This document shows, piece after piece, positions 27,601 to 36,458 of a stretch of DNA of 64,000 nt (positions within the stretch are counted from its first letter, which is position 1; every line of letters starts with the position of its first letter). Position numbers and translations under genes: made by a program. This DNA is from Orthonyx spaldingii (taxonomy: Eukaryota > Chordata > Aves > Passeriformes > Orthonychidae), in assembly GCA_013397795.1 (NCBI GenBank), contig VZTJ01000300.1, forward strand, positions 1,608,476-1,672,475. Direction: 5' to 3'. Under the pieces are notes generated by a model. That model searched no databases and had not been told where the DNA came from. It saw nothing but the letters and a program-made list of their open reading frames with translations.

Positions 27601-29062
27601 ACAGCCATTGTGATTTCTTTCAATAGAAGAGAAAAAATATGAGATACAAAAAGAAGGCAGAAAGGGAACTCAGATTCCACAAGGCCACCGGTTGTCTCCA
27701 TCTCTGTCGCAGAGACAGAGGTTTCTGTGTTTCACAGAGCTGTTTTAATGCTTCTCTACATTCTCAGCAGTCATTTTGTCAATAATAAAAAAGGAGGCTG
27801 TTATTTCTTTTTGTATGCATTTAGGTGCATGTCGATTTAGTCTCATTTCACCCTCTAATGCAATTATTATATGTAAATTAAGTAATATAACTGAATCTTG
27901 CCCCGATATTCTACAGTTAAAAACAGCTGCAGATGTGTGTAATTTTTCATCTGCCCAGGGAAAGTGTTTAAATGCCAACTTCATGAAGAAAGGAATCCTG
28001 GGCCCTGAAAGCTTTTTTTAGGCAGCAGCATGAGCACACTGTAAAATGTGAAGGAAGAATGAGGCGCTATCTGTGTGTCTATCAAAGGATTTAGTGTTGG
28101 AGGACACCAACCATGTCCTGCTGAGCAGTAAGGCTGAGGGCAGCAGCAAGGGTGCAGACAGACGTCTCGTGTGAGATGCGTAAGAGCGCCTGGAAAAGCT
28201 GTAATAAAAGAGAGTAGGGAAACAGCTGTAGCCTCTAAAATGACTCCGAGAGTACATTTAGTAGAGTAAGCTGTTGAGCAGCCAGGAAATTTATTCTCAG
28301 TGTTCCATTGAACAGAAACACAAATCCTGACTATTAAATTTGAAAAAATTACCACTTTCTTAAGCCTATTTGTCTTACAGTCTATATTACACATTTGGTA
28401 TCGTTAGTAGTAATTCCCCTCGGCTTTCCAAAGGATTGGTTCTTTTATTCCTCCTTGCTGATACCCAGTATAGCAACACTGCACCAGGGTATCACTGAAA
28501 TGAATACTGTCGGGAGTTGTGGAAAGAACATTTCGTGCTGTGTTCAAGCCAAGGTTGTTAGGAATACTTTAAAATTTAAACCTGAAATTGCTTCTTTGTG
28601 TCTGTTAAAATAGCCAAAATCTGTTACTGAAATTGACAAAAAAGTCATCATTAATATAAAAATATAAATATTAATATAAAAATTCTATTCAGAAGTTATT
28701 TCTAGATGTAGTGGGATTTCATAAAGGGCTAGAGGAAATAAGTCCAAATTTTTCACTGCTTTGCTGTTGGATTTGGATGCCTAATGTCTTCGGAGTTCCT
28801 TGAGAATCCCTAATTATGCTACCTGCTCCATTTGTGAATTATTGTCTGTGTGTGTTGCCAGGTGAACATTGTTTCGTGTGACGGAAAGTGCCCGTCTGCC
28901 AGCATTTACAACTACAACATCAACACCTACGCCAGGTTCTGCAAGTGCTGCAGGGAGCTCGGGCTGCAGAGAAGGACTGTGCAGTTATATTGCACCAGCA
29001 ATTCAACCTGGGTCAGCTACTCCATCCAAGAGCCCACAGACTGCTCTTGCCAATGGTCTTAA
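544..29062 (+). CDS. OTOG: Otogelin, 3' part of gene (23 exons in window, 5' end outside)
   Basis: Otogelin is a large secreted, heavily glycosylated protein of the acellular gels of the inner ear (tectorial membrane, otoconial membranes, cupulae), built like a gel-forming mucin. Exons seen: 544-661, 1335-1414, 1805-5568, 6226-6394, 7332-7468, 8671-8760, 9133-9316, 12007-12227, 13092-13230, 14290-14484, 15352-15564, 16317-16421, 16761-16871, 18032-18133, 18593-18691, 19054-19094, 19630-19705, 20201-20379, 21436-21540, 21973-22092, 22915-22960, 27513-27592, 28862-29062. All have GT donors and AG acceptors, all phases match, and the joined length (6575 nt) leaves a whole number of codons ending in TAA. 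Domain order is Cys-rich E-type segment, mucin-like exon, VWC-like, D4, C8, TIL, VWC-like array, CTCK. The D4 start lacks the GDPH motif of true mucins, which favours otogelins. OTOG rather than OTOGL rests on the long mucin exon, an expectation from family knowledge. Domains D1 to D3 and the promoter must lie upstream. Confidence 0.87.
1335..1414 (+). CDS. OTOG: OTOG exon: Cys-rich post-D3 segment, part 2
   Basis: The exon encodes VEGCIPTCPLNMLLDEITQR then CVYFEDC, with the last Cys split by the next intron. The pattern GC.P.CP......DE....CV....C continues the mucin post-D3 segment. The acceptor is TTTTAG and the donor GTATGT. The previous phase-2 end is completed by a single A, giving Lys. 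Confidence 0.85.
1805..5568 (+). CDS. OTOG: OTOG giant exon: Ser/Thr/Pro-rich mucin-like domain
   Basis: A single exon of 3764 nt encodes 1254 codons with no stop. Ser, Thr and Pro dominate, and there is no Trp. The only Cys residues are the split one at the entry and one two codons before the exit (LQTCT). This is a mucin-type O-glycosylation domain expected to be an extended, hydrated rod. Several N-glycosylation sequons are also visible (for example NISS, NVSL, NLTG, NATF, NTTS). I see no exact tandem repeat. The open frame actually runs from an ATG at 1660, but 1660-1804 is intron: the acceptor TTTCAG ends at 1804 and the first two bases (GC) complete the Cys begun in the previous exon. 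The donor is GTGAGT at 5569, and the in-frame stop at 5584 is intronic. Confidence 0.9.
6226..6394 (+). CDS. OTOG: OTOG exon: VWC-like linker between mucin domain and D4
   Basis: Starts in phase 0 after TTAG with PITESECIKYICLDGQLIQ and ends in DKCCPKWECA plus a split Cys. The C..I.C..G....V....C ... CC..WEC layout is that of a VWC-like module, the usual bridge into the D4 domain. The donor is GTAAGT. Confidence 0.85.
7332..7468 (+). CDS. OTOG: OTOG exon: start of von Willebrand D4 domain
   Basis: Encodes (C)RCTIFSDLSIVTYDGNNLAL and on to HVLDCRM. VTYDG is the VTFDG core of the VWD fold. The preceding GDPH of gel-forming mucins is replaced by FSDLSI, a divergence expected for otogelins. The acceptor follows a long T tract, and the donor is GTAACT. 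Confidence 0.87.
8671..8760 (+). CDS. OTOG: OTOG exon: D4 domain, second exon
   Basis: This 90-nt phase 0-0 exon encodes SNSNSTSLCLAMLNLTYVSN and ends in NRLSRK. It has two likely N-glycosylation sites (NST, NLT). It reads as the beta-strand region of the VWD fold. Flanks are TTCACAG and GTAAGT. Confidence 0.85.
9133..9316 (+). CDS. OTOG: OTOG exon: D4 domain, third exon
   Basis: Starts ITVNSRSAWPTVRKYGYKVE and ends PRALGLC plus one base. The GLCG motif is completed by the next exon, as is usual at the end of VWD domains. Flanks are CTTTTAG and GTAAGT; the exit phase is 1. Confidence 0.87.
9317..12006 (+). other. Intron of OTOG (2.7 kb)
   Basis: No exon is expected here because GLCG|GFCD joins directly across it. 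Short overlapping frames near 10.5-10.95 kb on both strands look like chance. A few poly-T runs precede the acceptor. I recognise no repeat family here. Confidence 0.6.
12007..12227 (+). CDS. OTOG: OTOG exon: end of D4 and start of C8 domain
   Basis: Encodes GFCDRSLENDLMLPNRT, the LCG.CD....NDL.L end of a VWD domain, then FIDSWQVPD, the F..SW typical of the D-to-C8 link. It goes on into a Cys-rich stretch (NCSVMNCSECLRMV) that opens the C8 domain. Several N-glycosylation sequons are present. The donor is GTATGT. Confidence 0.87.
13092..13230 (+). CDS. OTOG: OTOG exon: C8 domain, second half
   Basis: Encodes IPPEIFCDIWARDTEYIQNP, then CVSLAAYVAMCNKFNICIEW and RSSDYC. The Cys spacing with an AAYVAMC core and W-R-S-x-x-C is the C8 signature. 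The acceptor follows TTTATTAG; the donor is GTAAGT, phase 1. Confidence 0.87.
14290..14484 (+). CDS. OTOG: OTOG exon: TIL domain
   Basis: Encodes PFPCSENFSYQPCIAACE, later GCVCAGGTILHR and CIPEEKC. The GC.C..G ... C.P...C layout is a trypsin-inhibitor-like (TIL) Cys-rich module, which follows C8 in every D assembly. The donor is GTATAT, the weakest of the set but supported by phase. Confidence 0.87.
15352..15564 (+). CDS. OTOG: OTOG exon: VWC-like module 1
   Basis: Encodes ACTDSSGTPHAVGEVW, then SGCCMQKC, and ends DDQTCCPQKMC. It is a VWC-like module with its own CC pairs. It is the first of several phase 1-1 exons that end in the same CC-x-x-x-x-C pattern. The donor is GTAAGT. Confidence 0.85.
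16317..16421 (+). CDS. OTOG: OTOG exon: VWC-like module 2
   Basis: A short phase 1-1 exon encoding ICNQSLCELQIPECSSLEKL and ending in ESCCPSYAC. Flanks are a T-rich acceptor and GTAGGT. Confidence 0.85.
16761..16871 (+). CDS. OTOG: OTOG exon: VWC-like module 3
   Basis: A short phase 1-1 exon encoding ECDPEKCEPLEQMPSC and ending in NTCCISYIC. Flanks are TTTTTTCAG and GTACAG. It has the same Cys layout as the exon before it. Confidence 0.85.
18032..18133 (+). CDS. OTOG: OTOG exon: VWC-like module 4
   Basis: A phase 1-1 exon encoding ACGACSDQIPKCQEGEVLI and ending in DRCCPTYQC, with one NTT sequon. Flanks are TTCTCCAG and GTAAGT. A longer frame reads through the upstream intron (17912 on) but lacks splice support. 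Confidence 0.85.
18593..18691 (+). CDS. OTOG: OTOG exon: VWC-like module 5
   Basis: A phase 1-1 exon encoding ICEIHRCPEFKCMLGMSLVE and ending in EKCCPFRTC. Flanks are TTTTAG and GTAAAA. The VWSPEKCC stretch is the kind of segment that should identify the orthologue in a protein search. Confidence 0.85.
19054..19094 (+). CDS. OTOG: OTOG small exon (41 nt)
   Basis: This 41-nt exon encodes ECACETIPKPQCKL. It enters in phase 1 and leaves in phase 0, so it ends the run of symmetrical exons. Flanks are TTTTAG and GTATGA. It was accepted because it is the only way to join 18691 to 19630 in frame. Confidence 0.78.
19630..19705 (+). CDS. OTOG: OTOG exon: VWC-like module 6, second half
   Basis: This 76-nt exon encodes GQKLQIDELFQNSTENTCNC and then VKYKC. 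With the 41-nt exon before it, it forms one module. Flanks are CCCGTAG and GTAAGT. Confidence 0.82.
20201..20379 (+). CDS. OTOG: OTOG exon: VWC-like module 7
   Basis: Encodes VRDKVCLSNERGVLLPGQ, then DGICHISYCTNV and DCAVKCKA. The layout (C..N..G....PG......DG.C....C) is a clear VWC pattern. Flanks are TTCTTGCAG and GTAAGA; the exon leaves in phase 0. Confidence 0.87.
20954..21208 (+). mobile_element. Solo LTR of an endogenous retrovirus-like element (255 bp)
   Basis: It starts TGTGACAG and ends CAGCAACA, so it has TG...CA ends. It is bracketed by an exact 6-bp direct repeat CATTCT (20948-20953 and 21209-21214), a target-site duplication. Inside, in order, lie a CCAAT-type box (CCAATCC near 21097), a TATA-like TATATAAA near 21120, and an AATAAA near 21142. 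That is promoter and polyadenylation order for an LTR in plus orientation. There is no internal viral coding region. The 6-bp duplication fits class II (ERVK-like) elements. Orientation follows the host gene, inside an intron. Confidence 0.8.
21436..21540 (+). CDS. OTOG: OTOG exon: Cys-rich linker
   Basis: A phase 0-0 exon (105 nt) encoding NQVYQPPKDLTTCCGSCKNL and then SCLHTFSNGTVASFK. CCGSC is a VWC-type closing motif. Flanks are TTGGCAG and GTGAGT. Confidence 0.85.
21973..22092 (+). CDS. OTOG: OTOG exon: VWC-like module 8, first part
   Basis: A phase 0-0 exon (120 nt) encoding PGAVWISSCIRYECTNTT and ending NETECVK. The W...C....C layout is a VWC core. Flanks are TTTTAACAG and GTCAGT. Confidence 0.85.
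22915..22960 (+). CDS. OTOG: OTOG small exon (46 nt): end of last VWC-like module
   Basis: Encodes VGGYVVPFLEGCCKT and the first base of a Cys codon. GCC.TC is the usual end of a VWC module. Flanks are TTGGTCAG and GTAAGT. The next intron (4.55 kb) is the longest of the gene in this window. Confidence 0.84.
24765..24860 (+). mobile_element. CR1 LINE 3' end fragment (weak)
   Basis: The stretch with GGTGACCTCCAGAGGTCTGT, then CCAACCTCAGCCATTCTGTG and ATCC, resembles the last part of avian CR1 elements, which end in CCATTCTGTGATTCT-like sequence. It is short and diverged. Confidence 0.55.
25104..25278. repeat. Duplicated hairpin with 13-bp direct repeats
   Basis: The inverted repeat CATTGTTG-5nt-CAACAATG occurs twice, at 25104-25124 (loop ATTTC) and 25258-25278 (loop TCAGC). 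Both copies are followed by TACT, so CCAACAATGTACT is also an exact 13-bp direct repeat (25116-25128 and 25270-25282). The 130 bp between them is of no family I recognise. Confidence 0.7.
26357..26383. other. Assembly gap (27 N)
   Basis: A run of 27 N sits between poly-A and an A/C-rich stretch inside an OTOG intron. The odd length and the low-complexity flanks suggest a homopolymer or simple repeat that was not resolved. No coding sequence is affected. Confidence 0.95.
27513..27592 (+). CDS. OTOG: OTOG exon: start of C-terminal cystine knot
   Basis: Completes a split Cys and encodes KEDGKFCKKVTVRMTIRKND and then CRSNTP. The C..V.......C spacing opens a CTCK domain. Flanks are CTTTGCAG and GTAAGT; the exon leaves in phase 0. 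Confidence 0.87.
27593..28861 (+). other. Last OTOG intron (1.27 kb)
   Basis: I see no exon or repeat family. A G-rich, moderately complex stretch (about 28020-28210) stands out from the AT-rich surroundings, but I cannot assign it. Confidence 0.5.
28862..29062 (+). CDS. OTOG: OTOG last exon: C-terminal cystine knot and stop
   Basis: Encodes VNIVSCDGKCPSASIYNYNI, then FCKCCRELGLQRRTVQLYC, and ends DCSCQWS before TAA at 29060. The C.G.CPS...Y ... C.CC ... R.V.L.C ... C.C pattern is a full CTCK domain, which in mucins and VWF forms the disulfide-linked tail-to-tail dimer. This is the best-conserved part of the protein and the best anchor for naming. Confidence 0.9.
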   Translation: MNIVSCDGKCPSASIYNYNINTYARFCKCCRELGLQRRTVQLYCTSNSTWVSYSIQEPTDCSCQWS

Positions 29063-30430
29063 AAAACAGAAAAGAAAACAGCAAGCCCAGCTGTTTGCAG
29101 CATAATTTTGTAATAGTTTATCTGTTAAACACACAATAGCCAATCCCCTGAATTTCACCAGTTTAATGCAGAAGAGAGCATGAATACATTTGGACTCTCC
29201 TAAATTTCTGAAAAATGTTTTTGCATCATTTGTATTGTGATTTGTTTTCATTCACAGGGATTGTTTTAAGGGTTCTTGTGATATGTGCCAACTTAAAAGG
29301 TGATTTGCATTAGTGACATCTGAAGAGAAAGAACACCATCTGTTCTGTTCTGGGAGGCTGACCCATTCTTTGCCAAGCCCCCATTCCAGTTTTTCATCAT
29401 TGCCCAACTTACCTGGCAGCAGGTCACTATTTTGAATGCATTGTAATTGTTGCAAGTACATTTAGTGTCTATTAAGAAAAATTCTTTGGACAACATGAGA
29501 GTAATTTTCAGTTTAAATCATATTCCTGTTGCTAAGTAGAGCATGTATAAGAAATTCAATTTAGGATTTATTGTTTTTAAACAGGGAAACATTATCCATA
29601 CTGATAACTGTGTGTAATATTCCCTGGGAATAATTTCAGTTTTTCTAGTGTGTTTTATATTGTAGTGAAAAGCATTATGTCAAGCATGTGTTTATGGAAC
29701 AGATCAGCTGCCTTTAGGCTATCTAGAATAGTCACTAGTCACTTTATCTTTCTGCTAAGCAATATGACATAAACTGAAAATACACAGATTTTAAAAATTA
29801 AAACCATTTTATATTCCTTTGTATAGATATAACTTGAATGAAAACATTCGTCTTATGAAATGAACCATACTTAAATTGTCCCTTTAGGAAAAAGAACTTT
29901 GTTTAACACTAATTTTAAAGATGTGAAAGTTGAATAGGAAAAAGAAAATGAGGATTATATATCTGCCTCAAAGAAAAACAAAATTGAAAATCTTTGCTAC
30001 CTGTATAGTAGGTGCAAATTTTAATAACAAAGTGCTTGAAATTGAAAATGTACAATTGTAAGGTTTGAAATTTCAAAAGCAATTTTTTTATTAACTTGAA
30101 AATTTAAATTGTTTTTTGTAATGAACTGATTTTTTTCTTCTGTGAGCTAGAGCTACTATTCTATTCTTCTTTAACAAAACCCACTGAGATTAAGCCAAAA
30201 TTCAGTAGCTTTTGTTTTGTAGATTAAAATTGTAGATAGCATGGAGAGATACGCTTGAGATCTATAATAGTAAATAGATCTCAGCATAACTTCTTTGAAA
30301 GCTGCTTGTCTGAAGTTAATCCAAAGAAAAATTCATTGTTAAAATCAATCATATGAACATTTTTGATACTAATTTTGTATACTGTACATTTCATTCTTAC
30401 AATATCTAATAAACAACAGGAAGTCTTATT
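29063..30430 (+). other. OTOG: OTOG 3' untranslated region
   Basis: AT-rich sequence after the stop, with no long open frame. The end is placed 15-20 bases after the AATAAA at 30408 and is approximate. No earlier canonical AATAAA was noticed. Confidence 0.65.
30408..30413 (+). terminator. Polyadenylation signal AATAAA
   Basis: Canonical hexamer about 1.35 kb after the OTOG stop codon, followed by CAACAGGAAG and a T-rich stretch (TTATTTTGTTACAATTAATT) that could be the downstream element. It is the first strong candidate after the stop. Confidence 0.65.
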
Positions 30431-32639
30431 TTGTTACAATTAATTTTGCTATCATTGTTGAAGCAGCTTACTGTCATGTGATGAAACAATATATTTACTA
30501 ATATTTTTCTTCAGTGGTGCACTTGGGTAATTTTAGGGTTTTCTGATATCACAAGTACTACATCAAGGAGGAAGAACTACTTACGGATTTTTTTTAAATC
30601 TACATATTTTTTCTGATATCATCACAGTTCACGTTTATCCTCAGAAATGCAAAATTCATCTATGTAATTTTATTCAAAATGAAAATTGGAAAACACTTGT
30701 TCATCAAAGTGTAACAACACAACTCTGACGCTGTCAGACTGTTTTTCCTAGAAAAACAGGGGAAAAAGAAGGTAAATTTCTGCACATTTCCTTTCCACAT
30801 TTTTGTCTAAATTAACCTTCAGTTTGACTGCAGTGTGTAGACTGTGTTTTGAGTAATTGCTTTGCAGTGATGATCACCCTTCAGTACCTAGGGCCAAATG
30901 TGTTTTTAAGCTCTACCTGTTGTTGGTGCAGTCCCTACTCACTTTGCAGAACATGTTCCTTGTTCAAAGTTGTCTTCTAAATAGCAAGAAAGGACTGAAT
31001 TTGGGAGAAATGCATCCTTTGGAAATCCAGGGGAGAAAATGCTGTTTACACAACATTGAGCAGGCATAAATCCTTGAAGCCACGCGCTTAAAATTCATGC
31101 GTTGGCTTTTTCAAAGGAGAAATTCAGCCTTCTTTAGTTTATCACCTGGCAGCTCCATCCTAGAGGGCAGGAATTAATAAGAAGAGATGTTTCTTTTGCT
31201 CTCAACCAAGATAGTATTTGCTGTGAAGCGCCAAACACCACCATGAGGGACAGACTAGAGCAGGAATTAAGCCAACCATCCTTTTTCCCTCTGCTGCAGC
31301 GTGGGCCCTCCTCTTGCCACTTGAGCAGCGAGCTCATTGGTTCTAGAAGCTCAAGGCAGTAACCCCGAAAAGCATTCGAGATCCAAACTTTGAGCTCTTG
31401 GTTGAAGAGAAGAGTTAGTGCAGGCAGCAAGAGAAGCTGACATTAGTGTGTCCGGTGACCATAATCACACACTGCTGGTGCTGCCACTTCAGCAGTAAAA
31501 TAATAAACATCATGGTAAGTCCCTGCTTCTGGTTTTGCAAACATTAGGCTTATGCTGGGAGAAAGAAGGGGAAAGAGTCAAACTACCTCTGGCTTGGCAG
31601 GGGAAGGTACTTTAATCGTGCATCCGTGTTAAAACTTCACACATCCTCAGCCTATCTGTGCTTGTTCAAAGCCACGCAGGCCCTTAGTGTGTTTACACTG
31701 CATTTGCACAAAGCAGCTCAGCTGGAAAATGATGTGCCTTGTTTGTACTTCCACATCTTTGGAAACCAAAGGACCTCAATGTGGGTTTCACCTGGCCCTT
31801 CCATGCTGGAGATATTTGGGCTGTAACAATGACTGAGTCCTAAAATAATTTTATTTTCTTTTTATTAATGCTTTACTTGAAACTGACCTGCTTGAAACTG
31901 AGGCTTCTTAACACTTCTTTGCTAGTCTCAGAACTTTGCTCCACCCTTGATAGCCCTGTTCTCCTCACGTGTGTTGGCATGCATTTTGTTTCTTCACAAA
32001 AATGATTCCTAATGTAGAGAGAGAAACATCACACGCTTGCGTTTCATTAAATCTAGGAATAAAAATCTTTCTAATGCTAGGCAGTTTTCCATCTTTGCCT
32101 GAAAAGTTTGGTATTTGAGTATGGTTGTATCGGTTGGTTGTTACAGTGCTTATTGTTCATTTTCATCTCCTTTAAAAAGCACTTTATTTGCATTGCCTCA
32201 AGCAAGCTTACCCAGCCTTGATTCACAGGAAAATATGAGACTTAGTGCTGGACTCTTGAATATTATGGATATTGGCCCTTGAGAAAGGCCTTTGAAAACA
32301 AATATAATTATATCAATTATGTTTTCTAAATGCTCACTGTCTAGGGTTATTAGTACATGATCTGGATTCAGAATAATGGCCTCTTGAGTAATGCTTCCTC
32401 TAATTAGTGATAGTGCTGCCTGATGGTTTGCTAAATTAATCTGAGATATTGGCACATCTGCAGTTTAACGTGAACTGTTAGTCACAAGTTAACTTACACC
32501 CCCTCAGACAGCTCTCAAGTATGCAGCCCATGAAGTCACACCAAAATCATGCAAAAAATGTTGCCCTCACTCTTATCTCTGCCCACACCACCATCTCTCT
32601 CCCCCGTACAAGTGGCTAGCTATGAATAATTAAAACGAG

Positions 32640-32840
32640 GTAACAGCTGCTATGCAGATGGTGATTTTTTGGAAAAATCCCCTCTTAATGTGATGAAGAC
32701 ATCTGATCTCTTTAGAAACAGTACCTGACAGACTGCCATCCCCTTAGATCTGCTTTCTGTGTGGACTTCTGATCAAGGCTTTGATCGTGTCAGTTCACAT
32801 CAACTGTTTACAACACAGATATCTGAATTAACTCAGGTGT
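32640..32840. promoter_or_regulatory. E-box cluster, possible enhancer
   Basis: Five CANNTG sites lie within 200 bp: CAGCTG 32644, CAGATG 32655, CATCTG 32700, CAACTG 32801, CAGGTG 32834. About one would be expected by chance. This could be a myogenic or neural bHLH-bound element, given the expected neighbour MYOD1, but nothing shows activity. Confidence 0.22.
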
Positions 32841-34124
32841 CCAGGTTTCATCCATCACCAAAGAGAGATGCATCCAGAGAGTGACTCTATCCTAAAATAG
32901 CTGTCTAAGACTGATATGGTGATTTATCCTCCAGATGTATCATCTTTCCTTTTCACTGTGGAGAGAACCTGGATGGTAAAATATGGTTAGGTACCTCGCT
33001 TTTGGGCTATTAAAATTAGTTGAAATTAAATTCACCTTTAATGGTTAAAGATATCTCAACAGGCTCAAAAATCAGGTATGCTGGTTGTGGCACTTATCTG
33101 ACCACCTCATATGAAGTGATTAATGGTAATATTTGATTTGCATGAAGCTGAATGGAGTGTCATTTGTCTTGTTTGGTCTGTCCTGTATGTCTCAAAGTAT
33201 ACTTATTTTGTATGACAGCTACAAAACTATCCCTGTATCTCCAGAGCTGAAGACAGACACTGTCATCAGCCAAACCTTCAAGATGGAAAAGGGCAGGTGA
33301 ATTTGCAAAGATGTCATGTGTGTATTTCCCTAACAATATCTTCTATTAGCTGGAAACAGTTGAGTGAATTTGAATGTATTTCTGTTTTACAGACCTTTCA
33401 TTGTGTAGATATTGGCTTGAGATTTGCAGGTGATTTGTGATATTGCTTTCTAAGGTTTTGGATTCCAAAATCTTTAAGGTAATACGATTTTTCAGAAAAT
33501 TGTGAAACCCACCTGGGAAATACAAATAAGCACTTATTGTGTCTACTTGGGACAACTTTGACTGGAAAAAAAAGCTCCACTTTTGGTTAAAATCCCTGAA
33601 ATGTTAAAAATGGTTTTCTGATAACTTCTTTATTTTCAAATATTTAGTTGAAATAACAGTATCTTGGATTCTGACTCTCATCCTTTTCATTTCTGCTCTG
33701 GAAAAGGGGTAGAGAGGAGATGAGGGATGATATTTATAATGAAAACATTTTGAAGTTTTTCTCTTCAATTTGGACTGGCAAGCCCAATTATCATGAAGTT
33801 GTTACACAGGGGAAAGTGGGAATCAGTACCTAAGGGAGTCTATTGTGATTTTCAGTGTCAGAGGTGGGAAAAAAGTCCTTCCCTTGATAATGAAGGAAAA
33901 CTGACATGTTCTGTGGATACTGATGGCAATGGGCTTGAGTGCAGCCCTTGTGTAGGATGACTGCAGATCATAGTAGTTTCTCTCCTGTCTTATTCATGTG
34001 TCATAGGGCTAAAGGAGGAGCGTAGGGCCTTCAGGTAGCTCATAATGGGAGTCTTGTAATCACCTATAATTGACATGAAATGAAAGAAAATATAACCTAG
34101 TGCCCTATAAATGCTGTACTTAAG

Positions 34125-34184
34125 CTGGAAGGAAATTTACAGCATTTGCGCTTCCTTCTCTGGAAGGAAATTTACAGCATTTGC
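34125..34184 (+). repeat. Short direct duplication (25 bp, two copies)
   Basis: The 25-bp block beginning CTGGAAGGAAATTTACAGC occurs at 34125-34149 and again at 34160-34184, with 10 bp between. It is an exact local duplication. Confidence 0.85.
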
Positions 34185-35509
34185 ACATTTTTTTGTTGGC
34201 TCCAAGACTGGAGCACAGGGGGGAGGGAAGGTATCATTTTTAGGCTTTAGATTTGGCCATATTGTAGCACTTCCAAATCTTCTGTCAACACTGGCGTGAT
34301 GTTGCATTCATTAAAAAATGCACGACCTTTTTAAATACCCATCTGTTATATAAATAAAAATAATGCAGCCCTATATTTTTAAGGTATGCTAATCCTGCAT
34401 GGCCATGGTCTAATTATCAAATGATTTCATGCTACCCTGGTGGCAGGCAACATCCAGACCACTGAACACTTGCTATGGATCTCTCATTAAATCCCTCTTG
34501 CACAGTTTCATTCATAAATTTACCATGGCTTTTAAAACAAAATAGTTTGATGCTTATACAGCAATATCAAATAAAAGCAGTGTGTTTCCAGAATGCAGCA
34601 ACATTTTTCAGACGCTCCACTTCATGCATGACTGAGTAATGGATGGCAAACTCTCTTATTGCTGCCTTTTACCTTGAGTGGAAGTCTTGATGCTGGTAGG
34701 GAGTGCATGGTGGTTGTACCCAAAGATGAGATGCCCTGGGTGTCACCTTTGTGAATATTCTATTCTCTGCACCAAGCTTCATTTGGATAATAGGTGCCCT
34801 AAGTTGGCACCAACATTCCTGTTGCACACCCTGCTCCATTCTGACTACGTTGGAGCTAGTACAGAGGTGCTGGGATGCTCTCGGCTTTTGCCTTCTCTGA
34901 TGTTCCTCCAGCACAGCCCTGTGTCTCCTCCCTTGTGAAATATGGTGCCTTAGAGCTTTAGAAACATGTCATGTTAATCTTGGAGAGCCAAAACGCAAAG
35001 AAAATTGTGGGTTTGTTGGTTATGTTGTTAATTTAACTTCAGAAAGGTTTGGAAAGTTACTTGGTGAAAGTGGGTGGCGGAAGTGCTTGCTTATTTCCAT
35101 ATGGCAATTTTTGACTTTTGAATTCAGTGCAAATGGCTTATTCCCAAGTGACCTTATGATTAACTCCATTAACAGTGGAATTATTAGAAACAGAACTGAA
35201 GTATTTGTGCAGATTTACCTTAGACTGCAATTTACCCTAAACAATTTCATACCATCTGTGCCAACTTAGGGCCATCTGCTCTTTTACAAGACAAGTTTTG
35301 GAGCTTAACAAGAAATCTTCCTTCTGTCTTGTGACTTGGAGTACTCTGGTAGTATCACTTTCTCCAGGCTTGCACCACCCCTCATTGTGTATTTTTTAAA
35401 GCAGTATGAATCCCATAGATCTATTTCCCTTGATCTCCCAAAGCACTGCTGCGGTGGAAATAAATAGAATTATTTCTACCTCTGTGTGAGGGCCGATAGA
35501 GAGCCAGGT

Positions 35510-36458
35510 ATCTGGACAAGAGTCATGGGGGTGACAAAGAACCTCTGAGCCACTGAGGACAGATCAAAGCACCCTCAGCAGATTTGCAGATGACACCAAA
35601 ATGAGCGGTGTGGTTGACACACATGAAGGACAGGAGGCCATCCAGAGGGATCTGGACAAGCTTGACGAGTGGATCCATGGGGAACCTAATAAAGTTTAAC
35701 AAGACCACGTGCAAAGTGCTGCACCTGGGTTGGGACAACTCCAATATCAACACAGGCTGGGGATGAAAGGATGGAAAGCAGCCCTGCCCAGAAGGACTTG
35801 GGGGTGCTGGTGGGTGAGGGGCTGGACATGATCCAGACATGGACCCTCACAGCCCAGAGAGCCAAACGTGCCCAGGGCTGCATCCAGAGCCCCGTGGGCA
35901 GCAGGGCAGGGAGGGGATTCTGCCCCTCTGCTGTGCTCTGTGACACCCCACCTGCAGTGCTGCATCCAGCTCTGGGGTCCCCAGCACAGGAAGGGCATGG
36001 ACCTGCTGGAGGGAGTCCAGAGGCGGCCACCAAGATGATCAGGGGGATGGAGCACCTCTTCAACAAGGAAGGTCTGAGAGAATTTGGATTGTTCAGCCTG
36101 AAAAAGAGACAGATGTGAGGTGACCTAATTGTGATCTTTCAGTACCTGAAGGGAGCCTACAAAACAGATGGACAGGGACAAGAGCACGTAGTGACAAGAC
36201 AAGGGATAATGGCTTCAAACTGAAAGGCAATAAGTTTAGATCAGATATTAGAAAGAAACTCTTTCCTGTGAAGGTGGTGAGACACTGGCACATGTTGCCC
36301 AGAGAAATTGTGGATGCTCCATTTGCTGGAAGTGTTCAAGGCCAGGTGGGATAGGGCTCTGAGCAACCTGGTCTAGTGGGAGGTGTCCCGGCCCATGGCA
36401 GGGAGGTTGGAATGAGATGATCCCTTCCAACCCAAACCATTCCGTGATTCTATGATTC
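35510..36458 (+). mobile_element. CR1 LINE, 5'-truncated copy
   Basis: The 3' part of a CR1 retrotransposon in plus orientation. The broken frame shows reverse-transcriptase C-terminal motifs (FADDTKMSGVVD, IQRDLDKLDEW, KVLHLG, and KDLGVLVGEGL near 35800). It ends with CCCTTCCAACCCAAACCATT and then TCTATGATTC, the avian CR1 3' end. The reading frame has stops and shifts, so it is dead. The 5' truncation is usual for CR1. Confidence 0.9.

Larger units (their letters stand above)
30431..35509. other. Intergenic, no gene seen
   Basis: Only short chance frames on both strands. Contains a 25-bp direct duplication (34125-34149 and 34160-34184), an octamer ATTTGCAT at 32186 in an ATTA-rich stretch, and an E-box cluster at 32644-32839. 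I recognise no LINE or LTR. Confidence 0.6.

Noticed and set aside
6226..29062. A gel-forming mucin (MUC2/MUC5/MUC19) or OTOGL instead of OTOG
   Set aside because: D4 without GDPH argues against the mucins. The long Ser/Thr exon argues against OTOGL, which to my knowledge lacks one. A protein search with the last two exons would settle it.
35771..36118. Plus-strand 115-codon frame as a gene
   Set aside because: It is part of the CR1 copy; the frame is broken on both sides.
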